This document shows, piece by piece, positions 23,392 to 35,156 of a DNA stretch of 64,000 nucleotides; the stretch's first letter is position 1; each line of letters starts with the position of its first letter. A program made the position numbers and the translations under genes. A model generated the notes under the pieces. It was not told the origin of the DNA, ran no database searches, and saw only the letters and a list, made by a program, of their open reading frames with translations. Location: positions 1-64,000 of the forward strand of contig MU270098.1 of assembly GCA_021432635.1 (NCBI GenBank). Reading direction: 5' to 3'. Origin of the DNA: Thozetella sp. PMI_491. Taxonomy: Eukaryota; Ascomycota; Sordariomycetes; Chaetosphaeriales; Chaetosphaeriaceae.

Positions 23392-25743
23392 GTGAAGGAG
23401 ACAACAAAAGCAGCTTTGTATGGGCCCGCTAGTCTCCTCATCCGCTTGCTCGCCGCAACATGCCTCGCAATCATGCTTTGCGGTGACTGCCGCAAGCACT
23501 TTGGGTGTGATTTGCAATCCGTCCGCGCAGGGTATTTGGCTCTCCAGGCGGATGCACTGGGCGATCTCCGGAAGGTCTTCGGACCGAGACCTGAGGTGGA
23601 CGCCTTCGAGCTCCACCATCAAACCTTCGCTCGCGAACTCGAAAGGACTGACACGGCCCCCTGTCCCTGGTACCCTGGCGACCTCTCATGGCTCGATCCC
23701 GAGTTCAAAGAAGGTGAAGTGGATTTAGAGATCTGGGATGATCCTCGGTCTGGCACGTCGGTTGCACAGACCGCATCCGAGGGATGTGAGCTCTGCAGGA
23801 GACTCTCTCTCATGATCTCCCAGATGCCAGACATTGGAGACAGCTCAAGTATTGAAGTCGAGAGCTGGGTCGATCTATACTCTGTTAGCCTGCGGCCGAT
23901 AAGGATCCGATTTCTGGTTAAAAACGCAGGGGAGGCGAGCCTGGAGCGAGAATGGCTCGACTTCAACTTTTTATGGCCAAGAGGTGGGCTTTCCCTCCAC
24001 AAAAGTAGAAAGAAAAAGCCGGCAGCATCTAACTCCAGATAGAGGGCCGGATTCCGATGGAAACACCTCACGGCAACGTGTCTAGTGATGACTCTTGCCT
24101 TGACTTCCTACAGCGGTCATTGAATCACTGTCTCGCCAGCCATTCCCGCTGTAATCGAGACAGCTTATCGGATTGGATTCCGTCCAGGCTCCTCGACGTC
24201 GGCTCCCTTGACCACACCGGTCTTGTCTACATGCGCGAGAGACACGAGGTGCACGGAGCACCAACCCCCAGTCAAAAATATATTACCTTGAGCCACGTCT
24301 GGGGCAGCGAACAAGTCCTTACGCTAACGCGCGAGACGTTTGCCACGCTAAAGCAGGGCGTCAGCCTCGACGACTTACCACGAGTCTTTAGGGAAGCTGT
24401 GGGTCTGACGCGACGGCTTGGGGTTAGATATTTATGGGTCGACTCCTTATGGTAACTTCTACAAAGCCCAATCCTCTGGTACTGGAGCTGATTTAGATGC
24501 AGCATCCTTCAAGACTGCGTGGATGATTGGCAGACCGAATCCAGTTCCATGGATAAGATATACCGGCATGGTATTTGCAACATTGCGGCTAGTTCCGCCG
24601 CTAATGCCCAGGAGGCGCTGTTTTGGGAAAGAGATCCCGGCTTGGGGGGACCATTCCCTGCAACCTGGTCGTGGTCAGGTCGCCAAGAGGACTGCCAGCT
24701 GTTCTTTGACTGGTTTCACCTGATAAATAACCATTGCGTCTTGAATAAACGAGGCTGGGTTCTCCAGGAGAGACTTCTGAGCCCGCGAACGATGCATTTT
24801 TCCGGATACCCCTTTTGGGAATGCAGGGAGCTCGTCAGCTGCGAAGCGTCGCCCTCTCCGCTTCACCCCGCGTCCCATCAGTGGCTGGCGAGGACGCACA
24901 AGCTTGACCCTCAGGACGCGCCGAGGACGGAAAAGGCACTGGTAGCCATCTGGAATAGCGTTGTATGCGAATATAGCCGAGCTAGGCTGACCAGAGAGAC
25001 GGATAAGCTAGTCGCGTTGTCCGGCATCTCCAGGATCGTGTCTGGTGCAATTCAGAGCGAATTTCTCGCCGGCATTTGGAAAAAGGATCTTTTGCGGTCA
25101 TTGCTGTGGCAGGTGAGGAAAGCGATCAGTGGGGATGACTTGGAGACTTTTCGCACGTATGACGACTATGTTGGTATGTTTCCATCAGACACCCCAAACA
25201 TGTACTTGAAGCCAGCTGACAGCAGTAGCACCCTCGTGGACATGGGCCTCGATCGAAGGGGAGGTGGATCCATTTTGGCCGTCGAAGAAGATATCTCAGC
25301 CCCTCGTCGAGATATTACTGGCCAGTGTCCAGGCCGCTGGAGATGATCCCTTTGGCCAGGTGACTGGCGGTGAATTGCATCTGAAAGGCATTCTCTTCAA
25401 GATACCCCCAATTGCTCTTATCAAAGAGAGCGACCAGTTGCAAAACGAAGAGTTTGACGCTTGGGCGTTTGGCCTCGATCACTGTGGCATTGCTTACTGG
25501 GAGGACCAGAGCTTCTTTTTGCCTCTGGCGATATCCCCAGACGCGTCAGAGTGGGACAACCTTGTCGTGTGTGGGCTCATTGTGCAGCAGGCGGCGAATT
25601 TCGAGGATACGGGTGCCTACACCCGAGTGGGGTTCGCTATTGTGTCGGAAGACGGCCACATAGCAAATTCAGGATGGTATTGTGAGAACTGGGTTCCACC
25701 GCCATGGCATCATAGTCAGCAGCAATTAATTGTTATTGTATGA
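23392..25743 (+). CDS. HET (heterokaryon incompatibility) domain protein
   Basis: Predicted exons are 23392-23983, 24043-24451, 24503-25173 and 25229-25743, giving 728 aa. HET-domain proteins mediate non-self recognition and induced cell death in filamentous fungi. Before the domain lie SEGCELC and a SHSRC segment typical of the family lead-in. The HET block runs from YITLSHVWG (about residue 277) through LDDLPRVFREAV and RRLGVRYLWVDSLC (about 320-334). It continues across intron 2 into ILQDCVDDWQTESSSM and CNIAASSAA. RGWVLQERLLSPRTMHF and the PSWTWASIEG segment after intron 3 complete the usual plan. The start is uncertain: ATG 23473 (MLCGDC) is an alternative and would remove a hydrophobic leader. 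No partner gene is adjacent. Confidence 0.9.
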
Positions 25744-27245
25744 TACTGTACATAAATCATAAATAGACTTCCTGATAGACAGATAGACAGATATTCAGAC
25801 CTTCTAGAATTCGCTTTTCGCTCTTGTGGCGTCCCTTTCTAGACTAGCGCGATCCTCGAACGCTATCTTCAGGCAAGAGCTGCGAAAGGAGCAATTGGCA
25901 GGCAGGAGAAATCACTCCCAGCTCGTATGAGTAGGCGGATTAAGTGTATACGCGGAACCTTGTCGGAGGATTGTAGGCGAGTGAGTTTGGAAAGGCCATC
26001 AAATTGCTCCCAATGCTGAGACTAAATATAGGCCATGGGGCGCAAACTCTCCCTTCCTAAACTAAGCCCGCGCTTTTCGTTCCTTCATAGCAGGCTCTTC
26101 CTTAGGCGAGAGCCTAGTTTATTCGCCATATTTTTATCGCTTATGATATTGAAGGTTCTGTCATGCGTCTTGCAGGCAGCCTCGAGGATCTCACCAAACT
26201 TGCTAACCATTCAAGGATGGACACGAGTCCCTGCAGCACTGCATAAGGGCTATGAGAGTCATATGAAAGCTTGCTAGCGACCTGGATCTAAGGAGTCGCA
26301 AGATATTACATGACACACTTTTATTTGAGACAGCAGCCGAAAATCGCAGCTGAATACAATGTCGGTCCCACTCCAACGGCTGCACCGAGCCTCTTTCGCA
26401 GAACATTGGCGGCATGTAACGCTCTGAATTAACCTTAACCACTAGTACAGAACCCAACTGTTGTAGCGCCAAATCTGACTGTTTTCGGAACTCGGAGTGG
26501 CAGTGCCAAGGCGCCAGGGCAGCTCGTGGAGTCGTTAAGTAGCCCCAAGAGGAAGGCCTGTGCCGCCACAACTTTCGCTTGGCCGCTGGGATTGCAATCC
26601 AACTAACAAAAGTCTGGCCGACCGACACTCTAATGTCGTCGGGCGTGGCAGGTCGACTCGAGGTCCGCTTAGGTACCGGATCCGCTCTAGCCTGGCAGCA
26701 GGAACCCGACATCTGAGCGGATTGGCTCACCCGCGGCAATAAATGCACTTGGCGAGAAGGACGGGGCCAATAGCGACCCGGGCAGTGGCCGTGCTCTACG
26801 GCGAAGTGTTGCAACCTGCAATCGCTCTTGCGACAATAACGCTCCTATTATCTTGGCTGGCAGAAAATTGGACGCCATTACTGAACTTGTCAGCCACTAG
26901 TTAAGAGTCCAGACTGACTACCGAGCCAATGTAGGTACCGACCTAGGTGAGTAGGTTAATTAACTCCTGCTGCCACGTCGCAGCTACCAGGCTGCCGCTT
27001 TGATAGGATCCTTCGCCTAGAACGGCTATGAGGATGCAATGATTTCCATTTTCGATTCTTCACGATAGTTCATCATACCATAAGGGCTAGCATATATATA
27101 TAGGATGGAGTGCTCTTGGAACAGCCGTCGCTATTCTCTCCAACTGCACCGCCGAACCAGGTTTGTCTGTCCTTAACTTTCCATCACTTCCGGTTCTTGT
27201 TTATATTCACCACTCTCCTTTTTGTGTTGCGAGACGTAAAAAAAA
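25744..27245. other. Intergenic region; 5' flank of GH128 gene
   Basis: A long minus-strand frame (26203-26814) has no recognisable features. A short plus-strand stretch at about 26820-26899 encodes a segment like a dehydrogenase strand (ILAGRKLDAI) but stands alone. A TATA repeat (CATATATATATA) at about 27091-27102 lies about 145 bp before the GH128 ATG and is a good core-promoter candidate. Confidence 0.4.
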
Positions 27246-28130
27246 ATGAAGGCCGTTCTCGTCGCTGCCCTTGCTGCCGTCGCAGCTGCTGCGCCTACGG
27301 AGCCCAGCACGTCGTCGGCCGGAAACGAGACTCTGCAGGCCCGCACGGATGCTCCGTTCGGCATCAAGAAGGGCCTCGCCTACAACAACGGCGGCATCAC
27401 CGGCGTCCTATCGCGCCCGAACTCGGCCACTTGGGCCTACAACTGGGGCACCGCTCTGAACGCCCCCAAGTTCCAGCAGATCCCCATGTACCACTGCCCC
27501 GGCTCGGGAGGCGATGCCGCCGGTGTGATGCGCAAGATCGACCAGGGCGATACGCCCTGGGTCCTGGGCTACAACGAGCCCGACGAGACGGTCGGCAACG
27601 GCGGGTGCAACGCCTCGCCGGAGGCAGCTTACGATGCCTGGGGCAATGACATGTTCAAGTTCCAGCAGCGGGGCGTCAAGCTGGTCTGCCCGGCCGTCAG
27701 CTCCTGGGAGACCAACGTGGGTCACACCGGCGGCCCCGCCGGCCTGGTCTGGCTCCGCCAATTTGCCCGCAACTTCAACAAGAACCCCTCCGCCTCTGGC
27801 CCGGGTCAGTTCCGTTGCTCGGCCCAGGCCCTCCACTGGTTCGGCGACTCGAGCAAGAACGCCGCCCAGCAGGCCCAGCTCTTCAAAGACTACATTGTCC
27901 ATGCGCATTCCGTCGTGAACGACATCTTCCAGACCAACATGGAACTCTGGATCACCGAGTTTGCGCCTCTGCCGTTCGGCAACACGCAGCTCCTCAGCGA
28001 CTTCTTGGCAATTGTCATCCCCTGGCTCAACGCCCAGGACTACGTCGGCCGCTACTCTCCCTTTATGGCCGAGGATCTCGTCACCAATGGCAACCTCAAC
28101 CAGGCCGGCGTGACCTTTGTGAACAGCTAA
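27246..28130 (+). CDS. Secreted glycoside hydrolase family 128 (Asl1-like), beta-1,3-glucanase type
   Basis: This is an intronless gene of 294 residues. An Ala-rich signal peptide (MKAVLVAALAAVAAAAP) heads the protein. The (beta/alpha)8 domain carries the two GH128 catalytic signatures: GYNEPD at about residues 108-113 (acid/base Glu) and WITEFAPL at about 235-242 (nucleophile Glu). PMYHC and VCPAVSSW strand motifs also fit. GH128 enzymes cleave beta-1,3-glucans and take part in fungal wall remodelling or lysis of other fungi. The length is right for a single-domain secreted member, with no added binding module or GPI signal. The ATG has an A-rich context (nine A before TG). GC content is higher than in the flanks, as expected of a well-expressed gene. 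Confidence 0.93.
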   Translation: MKAVLVAALAAVAAAAPTEPSTSSAGNETLQARTDAPFGIKKGLAYNNGGITGVLSRPNSATWAYNWGTALNAPKFQQIPMYHCPGSGGDAAGVMRKIDQGDTPWVLGYNEPDETVGNGGCNASPEAAYDAWGNDMFKFQQRGVKLVCPAVSSWETNVGHTGGPAGLVWLRQFARNFNKNPSASGPGQFRCSAQALHWFGDSSKNAAQQAQLFKDYIVHAHSVVNDIFQTNMELWITEFAPLPFGNTQLLSDFLAIVIPWLNAQDYVGRYSPFMAEDLVTNGNLNQAGVTFVNS

Positions 28131-29206
28131 GTGCGTTAAATCCTCTCCGACTGCTTATGCCGTGGTAGGCGGGGCATCAGCAGTAGACACTGCGGGAAAA
28201 GTCTTCTTGTATCTATTGCCTTGGGAAAATGTATATTGCATGATCGGTCCTTTTGCGTGAATATTTCTCTACGTGCACCGTAACGATGATTGTGCGCAGC
28301 GCTTTAGACTGTGAGGTGCGTTAGATGTCGCCACGTGATTTTATTTATTTTGCGTGCGGGTTGCATCTTTTTACTCGGTGTCGTATGTATACCTTGCTTA
28401 TTCCGTACTTCGTCCAGAATTGTTTGTACCTATTGAAAGTCGTCGGCTTTAGCATCAAAGCGGCCAAAATTCGCAGCAAACCGGCCTTTCGATGCGGACG
28501 AGTTTCACAGACAGCTGACCTATCAAGCCAATGATAAGATTGTCACGAACAACACTGACGAAATAAGCCGAAGCAAAGAATACTATCAATTGTTATGGCG
28601 GGATTAGCTCTATTCCTTGTATATGCGAAGCTGCTGTGCAACGGCTGTCGTGGTGGTGATGTTATAGTTTGTCGTTGTCCTTGTGGGAGCTTGTGCAACT
28701 GTGGTGGAAGGCGTAATGTTGGCTGGCTGGGGAAAATGTTGACAAAATGTGTCCACATGGAACGGGCCGTTGCTCCTGTGTGGATTTGGCCGACCTTTTG
28801 ATGCTAAAGCCGTGCTCTGTTATCTAGTGCGTTTTAGACCTGAGGCAATTGTGGAGTAGGGAGAAAGCACCGAGTAAAACAAGTGTCCGGCCCTGCTCTT
28901 CCTACTTACTTGCTTCTTTGTCCTACATACCCAAGCTGGGCGGCGACATGGAACCTAGCCAATGGTCGAGAAGCCTGTCCTGCACGTGTGGGTGCAACTG
29001 AGGGATATTGGCAATTACCAAGGTATGTATGTCGGCGACTCTGCCCGATGAGGGAACGAGTCCCACGAGCCGCTATAGGGCTAATTAGTGCGGCGCGATC
29101 CACAACCAGCTGCCGCACCCCCCCGCTCCGGAAAGTCCTCTGCCGCTCCAGCTTTAGCAGTCTCCCAGTTACCGGAATCGACAGATAGCCCGCGCGCAGA
29201 GCGAGC
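28131..29206. other. Intergenic region
   Basis: This 1.1 kb stretch between the GH128 3' end and the P450 start has no coding frame of interest. Nothing else is recognised. Confidence 0.4.
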
Positions 29207-30975
29207 ATGGGGTTTCCAGGAGCAGTCGACGCTCTCGGCGTTTCGCTGGGAACGTTGGCCTCCACCGTTGCCATTCTGGTGAGTCGCCCGAACTGAATCG
29301 CCCTAGTGCAGCCGTCGCACCCCGGCCGAGACGATAGTTTAATCGCGTGAAGGTCATTGCCGGGGTTCTCTGGATTCCGATCTACAACGTCTTCTTCCAT
29401 CCGCTTCGTGCCTATCCGGGCCCTTGGTGGCTAGGGGCCACGCGCATTCCCTGGTTCCTCATAGTCTACGGCGCCGAGGCGCCACAGCAGATTCTTGAGC
29501 TCCACAGGGAGTACGGCGAGGTGGTCCGGATCGCCCCGGATGAACTCTCCTATGTCGACCCGCAGGCCTGGAAGGACGTTGCCGGCCACCGGAAGACGGC
29601 CCAAGGGGAGAACCCCAAAGACCCTGCATTCTTCCGAGGCGCCGTCAAGAGCCTCGTCGGCGCGCCGAAGGACAGACATACCCTAATGCGCAAGGCCCTA
29701 GCGAGTGGCTTCTCGACCCAGGCAGTGGCGCAGCAGCAGCCCTACCTCATGAAGTACATCGACCTCTTGATCCAGCAACTTCGCGCGCAGTGCGACGGCG
29801 GACGCGGGCGGGTCGACATGGTCGCGTGGCTCAACTGGACGACCTTTGACATCATTGGCGATCTGACGTTTGGCGAGCCCTTTCAATGCCTCGAGACGGC
29901 CTCGTATCACCCCTGGGTTGCTTTTGTGTTCGAGCGGATTCGCATGTATATCGTGCATTCTATCATCTGCAGGCTTCCCATCCCGGCTAACATGATGGAG
30001 TCCATACTGCCCCAGAGTGTCAAGGAGAAGGGGGCCCGCCACGTAAAATTTGCCACCGAGAGAGTGCGCCAGCGTCTTGCCGTGAAGGATCCACGACCTG
30101 ACTTTCTAGAGTCCTTGAAAAATCAGGATGAGGTGGGCTCTATGCCTGTTCTGTCGAGATGGACGCCACTAACATTAGGATAGATCACATTTCAGGAGAC
30201 GTGCGTCATAGCCGCCTCCCTCATCGGTGCTGGTTCCGAGACCACGGCGGCTATCCTCGCCGGTGCGCTCTACTTTATCGCCAAGCATCAAGAGGTCGAG
30301 GCGAAGGTGGTCGAAGAAGTCCGAGCGGCCTTCAAGAACGAAGACGAGATCGACATCTACAGCGTCCAGAAACTGCCGTACATGTTGGCAGTGATTGACG
30401 AGACTCTCCGCATGTACCCGGCCGTGCCTTGGGGAATGCCTCGGGTGGCTCAACAGGGCGGCGACACGATCTGTGGTCGTTATGTTCCAGAAGGGGTAAG
30501 TGAAATTTGCGTCTAAGCGCCTCGCTGTAAGGGGAAAGCCTCAGCGATAGCTGACTCGTCGCGTGCAGACAATCCTGGGGGTATGGCACTACGCCATCAA
30601 CCGATACCCTGGCAATTTTACGCAACCTGACTTTTTCATTCCCGAACGATGGTTAGGCGACGCGCGCTTCGCCAAAGACCGCAAAGATGCTTGCCAGCCA
30701 TTCTCTTACGGCCCAAGAAATTGCATTGGGATAAAGTACGTACGCTTCTTGAGACATAGTGTCGTAGCCTATGAACCTTGATAACTGATACGAATGCGAC
30801 CAGCCTTGCACACGCCGAAATGCGTTTGATGCTGGCTAGATTCATCTGGAATTTCGACATTGAACTCGCCGATGACAGCAAGCATTGGTACCCAAGAAAA
30901 GACCACGCGGCCTATGTCTCTTGGAAGAAACCGCCTCTTAATATGTTTATAACTCCCAGAAATAATAGCATATAA
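29207..30975 (+). CDS. Cytochrome P450 monooxygenase
   Basis: Predicted exons are 29207-29278, 29353-30132, 30184-30495, 30569-30735 and 30804-30975, giving 500 aa. An N-terminal hydrophobic anchor (first ~40 residues) is followed by HPLRAYPGPWW. The I-helix oxygen-binding motif reads AGSETTA at about residue 300, the K-helix ExxR is ETLRMYP at about 357, and the heme loop is FSYGPRNCIG with the thiolate Cys near 440. It resembles the large fungal CYP65/isotrichodermin C-15 hydroxylase-like group in the N-terminal GEVVRIAPDELSYVD segment. That grouping is from memory. The enzyme is expected on the ER. The nearest downstream gene is a small secreted protein on the other strand, so the P450 is not in an evident cluster. 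Confidence 0.92.
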
Positions 30976-31326
30976 ATCGGAGAAGAATACGGGTGTGGAT
31001 TTCTGCTAGCGTACCCATGACGGGATCTGCACCCCTACCAAGCTTTGGTAGGTAATTGGGAAGTTGCGTGTCTCATGTCATGTTATTTCTATAATCATAC
31101 CTCGGTCTTTAAATATTGATCGCCCTATCGCGCGGCATCACGTTTATCCTGAAACTGTCATCTTCTGGCCTTAAAACTGCAATATATTGAAAGGTCTAAT
31201 CTTGAGAACAGAGTAAGAGCGAAGAACTGTGCTGGGTTATCCTCCCCACACTCCTCACCGCGGAGACCAAAATTAGCCGAGCTAGTTGCACAAATGTCCC
31301 GACCACCGCTCTATCGCTTGTAGGAC
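30976..31326. other. Short convergent intergenic region
   Basis: This is a 350 bp spacer between the 3' ends of the P450 and a minus-strand secreted-protein gene. No feature is seen. Confidence 0.4.
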
Positions 31327-31883
31327 TTACTCCCAAGGGCAAGGGATATACGCGTTCGAGGTCGACGGTGATTGGCTGTCGCAAGGAAGTTGCAGACCAC
31401 CAGTCGCGGCATCATAAGCGGCGCCGACGTCATCGGCCCCGAAGGTGGTGGCAATCATGTGGACACATGCGCTGTTGTCAGGCCCGTAGCTGCACTTGTA
31501 CTCTGTAATGATCGCGGCGTGGCCGTTGAGGTTATCTAAAGTAGAGTATTCGTTAGCGCGCTGGCCAAGCATCTGGGGTGACGCCGCGCTTCTTCAACCC
31601 CGCCGGCCAAGAAGCCATGACGTCGGGCGACAGACAAGGGCGGGCGCTGTTCGTGGGGCAAGCTGAGCTAACCGTGGAAACCACCACCACAGTTGCCAGC
31701 CGCGTCGTAGCCGGATACGGTATCCGATCCGTCGTTAGGAATCACGACGCTGTACATGAGCTGGCTGGACTGTTTCCCGCCGTTACCGCTAACACTGCTG
31801 AAGACCTGGCACCAAGGAGCATCCTGCGCGACTGCGAGCGTGGCGAAAGTAGCCAACAGAGAAAGGAGACCGGTGGGCTGCAT
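31327..31883 (-). CDS. Small secreted six-cysteine protein, paralogue A (139 aa)
   Basis: Predicted exons are 31883-31673 and 31535-31327. A signal peptide ending near AVAQ (residue 20) precedes a mature protein starting DAPWC. Six cysteines lie at residues 25, 65, 85, 94, 122 and 136, which would suit three disulfides. The chain is acidic and ends IPCPWE. A paralogue (33045-33513) shares DAPWC, VIPNDGS, SGYDAAGNCGGGF, DNLNG, GAAYDA, TGGLQ and YIPCPWE, and its intron splits the same codon. I recognise no family. Size, secretion, cysteines and local duplication fit an effector-like or antimicrobial-type secreted protein. That role is inference. A TATA-like TATAAATAA lies about 130 bp upstream (plus-strand 32012-32022). 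Confidence 0.82.
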
Positions 31884-33044
31884 TTTGGACAGAGGCTAGG
31901 TGGAGATTGGGAGACGGAGATATTGGTCAAGGTTGGAAGTCTCGGGCGAGGTCGTGTGTTGAGAGAAAGCTTGAATCTGATTTCGAGAAGTGATTTGAGC
32001 ATCAATGAGGCCGTTATTTATACCAATCTACCTCCCTCCGGTTCCTCTTTCCAATATAATAAGTCCGATCGAGTTTGTTACTGCAATAACGTCGGCGTTG
32101 AACCGAACTCCTCTGGGATGCGAAAGTCCGCGAATTTGCTTCTGACTCGAGCAATGCCCCAGTGTGATAATTTGGATCTTCCATTGCCGCTTCCTTCTTG
32201 TGATCAAAACCGGGTTAAAGTAGCTGTCTGCCTACTATCTCCAATCTTTTTCCTGCCAAAGTAGCAAAGAGCGTTACCGATGCGCTGGAGACGGTCGAGC
32301 TGAGGCTCAGGGGCTACGTCGGATACGGAGTAGATGTCGTTGATCGAAAGTATAGTCCTAAAACGGCTCCAATGATGCATTATAATATTTTGCGGAATTA
32401 GACGAGGATGGGAAAGAGCTGGCGATGATCTCTATAGAGTCTTCAGTCGGGTCCACCCGCCGCTGTGGAACCGGGTAAGGCTGAGGGGGGGTGGGAATCT
32501 CTTGGCATGGATATCTCAATTTGCCATTCGATCTGCATTTGGAGAAGACTGAATTTGGAGAAGAGCCAAGCAAGCCAAGATAGCACTGCCGGCAGCAAAT
32601 CCTGCCCAGTGTGGACCTATTGCTGGCTCGAAAATCATTCTTGGTTAGGGACGTAGAGTACAGGGCAAGCATTGGTAACTGAAGTCGGTGTTTCCACTGC
32701 GTAGGAAACTCGTGCAAGGGTAGGCCTTGCGTCAGGTCTATCACAACCTAAGGCAGTTCCACTGATTTCTAGTCTGCGTAAACACTGCCTATTGCCATTC
32801 TCAATGTTCTTTCGCGTCGATCCATTGATCGGCCAGATTCTGTATTACCTGTCTCCATATTCTAATTATTTCAATAGACAACGATTCTGGGTAAACACTG
32901 TTGAGCACGGCGTTGGCGGAATCTTCTCCTGCATAAAACCGCCACTTCTCCAATTCCGGGACTCTTTAGCACTAACCGCGACTCTCATCCTCATCTGATA
33001 CCCAAAATCAACTTCTCCTTCGTCTTTGAACAACTCCCTCCAAA
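31884..33044. promoter_or_regulatory. Shared divergent promoter region of the secreted paralogue pair
   Basis: This 1.16 kb lies between the two start codons and has no credible gene. A TATA-like site serves the left gene near 32012-32022. GCATAAAACC near 32931-32940 lies about 110 bp before the right gene's ATG. Shared control of the pair is plausible. Confidence 0.45.
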
Positions 33045-33513
33045 ATGCAAATTTCGGCCCTTCTCTCTGCCCTCGCCGTCCTGAGCGTAGCCAGGGCCCA
33101 AGATGCGCCTTGGTGCCGGAAGTACAGCGCCGACACTTCGACCGAGATGTCGACTATCGTTATCCCCAATGATGGTTCTGCGGACGTGTCAGGGTACGAT
33201 GCCGCTGGTAACTGCGGCGGTGGCTTCCGCGGTAAGTCCTCTTGACCTGTCCTGCCTCAGTCCTGGTGGTCTTTAAATGATGATGGCTAACGGAACTCTG
33301 AAAGACAACCTCAACGGTCGCGGTGCAACCCTCCTTCATTATGAGTGCAACTACGGTCCGGATGATAGCGCTTGCGTCAAGATGCATACTATCACTTGGG
33401 GAAATGATGATATTGGAGCCGCATATGACGCTTCTACTGGCGGCCTACAGATTGGCTGTGAGAACATCGGCAACCCCGGGGCAGACGGATATATCCCGTG
33501 CCCTTGGGAGTAA
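33045..33513 (+). CDS. Small secreted six-cysteine protein, paralogue B (131 aa)
   Basis: Predicted exons are 33045-33231 and 33305-33513, with a 73 bp GT-AG intron. A signal peptide (cleavage near RAQ, residue 19) precedes DAPWC. Cysteines at residues 24, 57, 77, 86, 114 and 128 match those of paralogue A one for one. The main differences are an eight-residue deletion in the first loop and substitutions in the variable loop after TGGLQ. The intron phase and position are identical to paralogue A, so the two arose by inverted duplication of an intron-bearing gene. Function is unknown. No homologous domain is recognised. Confidence 0.84.
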
Positions 33514-35156
33514 ATCACCAAAAAAGGACGATGATGTAGCGGTTGGATGATCGAGAATTAATTTACTGCTTTCTTCGCTTCATTATTCCTTAACTAGATG
33601 GATGCCCCTCATGTCAGGACGGATCCTCTTGGTGATTGGTTTGGTACCACCAACAACGACGGCGTAAGCGAAAGGAGCAAAGCAAACGTTGTGTAGCCGT
33701 TAAGTTGTAATCATATGCGCCTTTGTTCGAACCTTTGATTAGGGTGAGCCAATCATGGGCAGAGTAAGACGGCACAAGACCTGCGAGGCAGAGGCTAGTA
33801 TCCACGGTTGGCCGTATATTTTGCCCCCTTTCCGAGAACAGCTCCGACGATCAGCAGAGAGCCCGCGGCATAGTCACACAGCTGGTGTGGGCATACGGGC
33901 GGCTCCAGCCATCCCGAGCTGTAGTTGGATCGCTGGCGGTTAGGTTCGCTGAGCTCCACCATATCATCGCTGCAGGGTCTCCGATCGTCCGAACGAAAAG
34001 AGCGCGAGCTTGGCGAGACATCTACCTTGCGGTTTGGGATCCGCTGTCCCTTGAGGTGGCAGCGAACATCACACTGCTGCAGCAAACAGCGATCCGGACG
34101 GGACAGACCCGCATCCACGTGCTATTCCATTCTCCTAGCCTCACAAGCTTTCCAATGCGAGACCAGGGCTCTCAAATGACTCAATACAACCGAGTTCCCG
34201 GGACGGGCAGATATCTGTGCGAGCGGGACCTCGGTTAAGCGTGAAGGCAGCTGGTCCAAGCACCGGCCGCGGTACTGTCAGCGAGCAGGTAATTAGGCCT
34301 TAGGCCCAGGCTCTCGGGGGGAAAGGGGACGAAGGGGCGCTTGAAGCAAAGGGAAAACTGGATCTTGAAGATTTCTGATTGATTAGGCCACACAGGGGGG
34401 GGGAGGCAAATTTTCTTACAGACGCGCCAATGGTGGGTTCATCCCCGTTGTTGACAGACGGATTTGGCTTTTTCCTTGCCCACTTTCCCTGGCTGGCCGG
34501 GCTTTTCATGGCTGGGGGGATCCTGGGGATTCCGGGGACTTTCGACGACCAGGGATGCCAATACCAACGTGCTACGGTACCGCTCGTGAGCCCCATCATT
34601 CGTCAGGAAATTGAATCGCGCTCGGGCAAACAAGGTGCATGCGATCTAGGACGGTCCGATGGCGGCTGCACCGGATGGCGACGCGGGCTGAGACTGCCGC
34701 TCAGTGGCTTGGCTGGCACTGGCCCGAAACGCATGGTTAGCAGCCGGGGGGGGAGGAGGAGGAGGCAAGTGTGGGTGGGCCCTACAGGCGGCTACGGGAG
34801 CATCCAGGAGTAGGAATGGCCTGAATGGTGCCTGTAAATGGTGCCAAACCCGAACGTTGCACACAGTGGGGCCGACCTAGCGGTGTTACGCTCGGCCAAA
34901 TCTACCCCGAGCTTTCTTCCCCCACACCCCGCATGACCGACCCCAACACGCCTCCAGCGCACCCGCTCGATCTCCACCTGCTCAAGGTTCTAAGGGGGCG
35001 GACTCGGCGGGTCTCGCCCAGAAGTGGAAGGTGTGAGACAGCGCGGAAAGCATAGAAAGTACAAGTTTTCCCCAACGGCCGCTTCCTCCCTTCCCTTCTC
35101 TTCGTTTTCTTCCTTGTGCTCTTTCTCCCCCTACAACGTGCTCCTTGATAGCCAAC
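33514..35156. other. Intergenic region with homopurine tracts
   Basis: No credible gene lies in these 1.6 kb. G-rich tracts occur at about 34394-34404 and 34747-34765. The last ~150 bp before the next ATG are C/T-rich, a common fungal promoter feature. Confidence 0.4.

Noticed and set aside
26203-26814. Minus-strand frame of 203 codons
   Set aside because: No motif, odd composition and no promoter or splice support. Probably chance.
26820-26899. Short segment resembling a dehydrogenase strand
   Set aside because: Only about 20 residues look familiar and nothing before or after extends it.
27408-27908. Long minus-strand frame of 166 codons
   Set aside because: It is antisense to the GH128 gene, whose GC-rich third positions keep the opposite strand open. 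No independent features.
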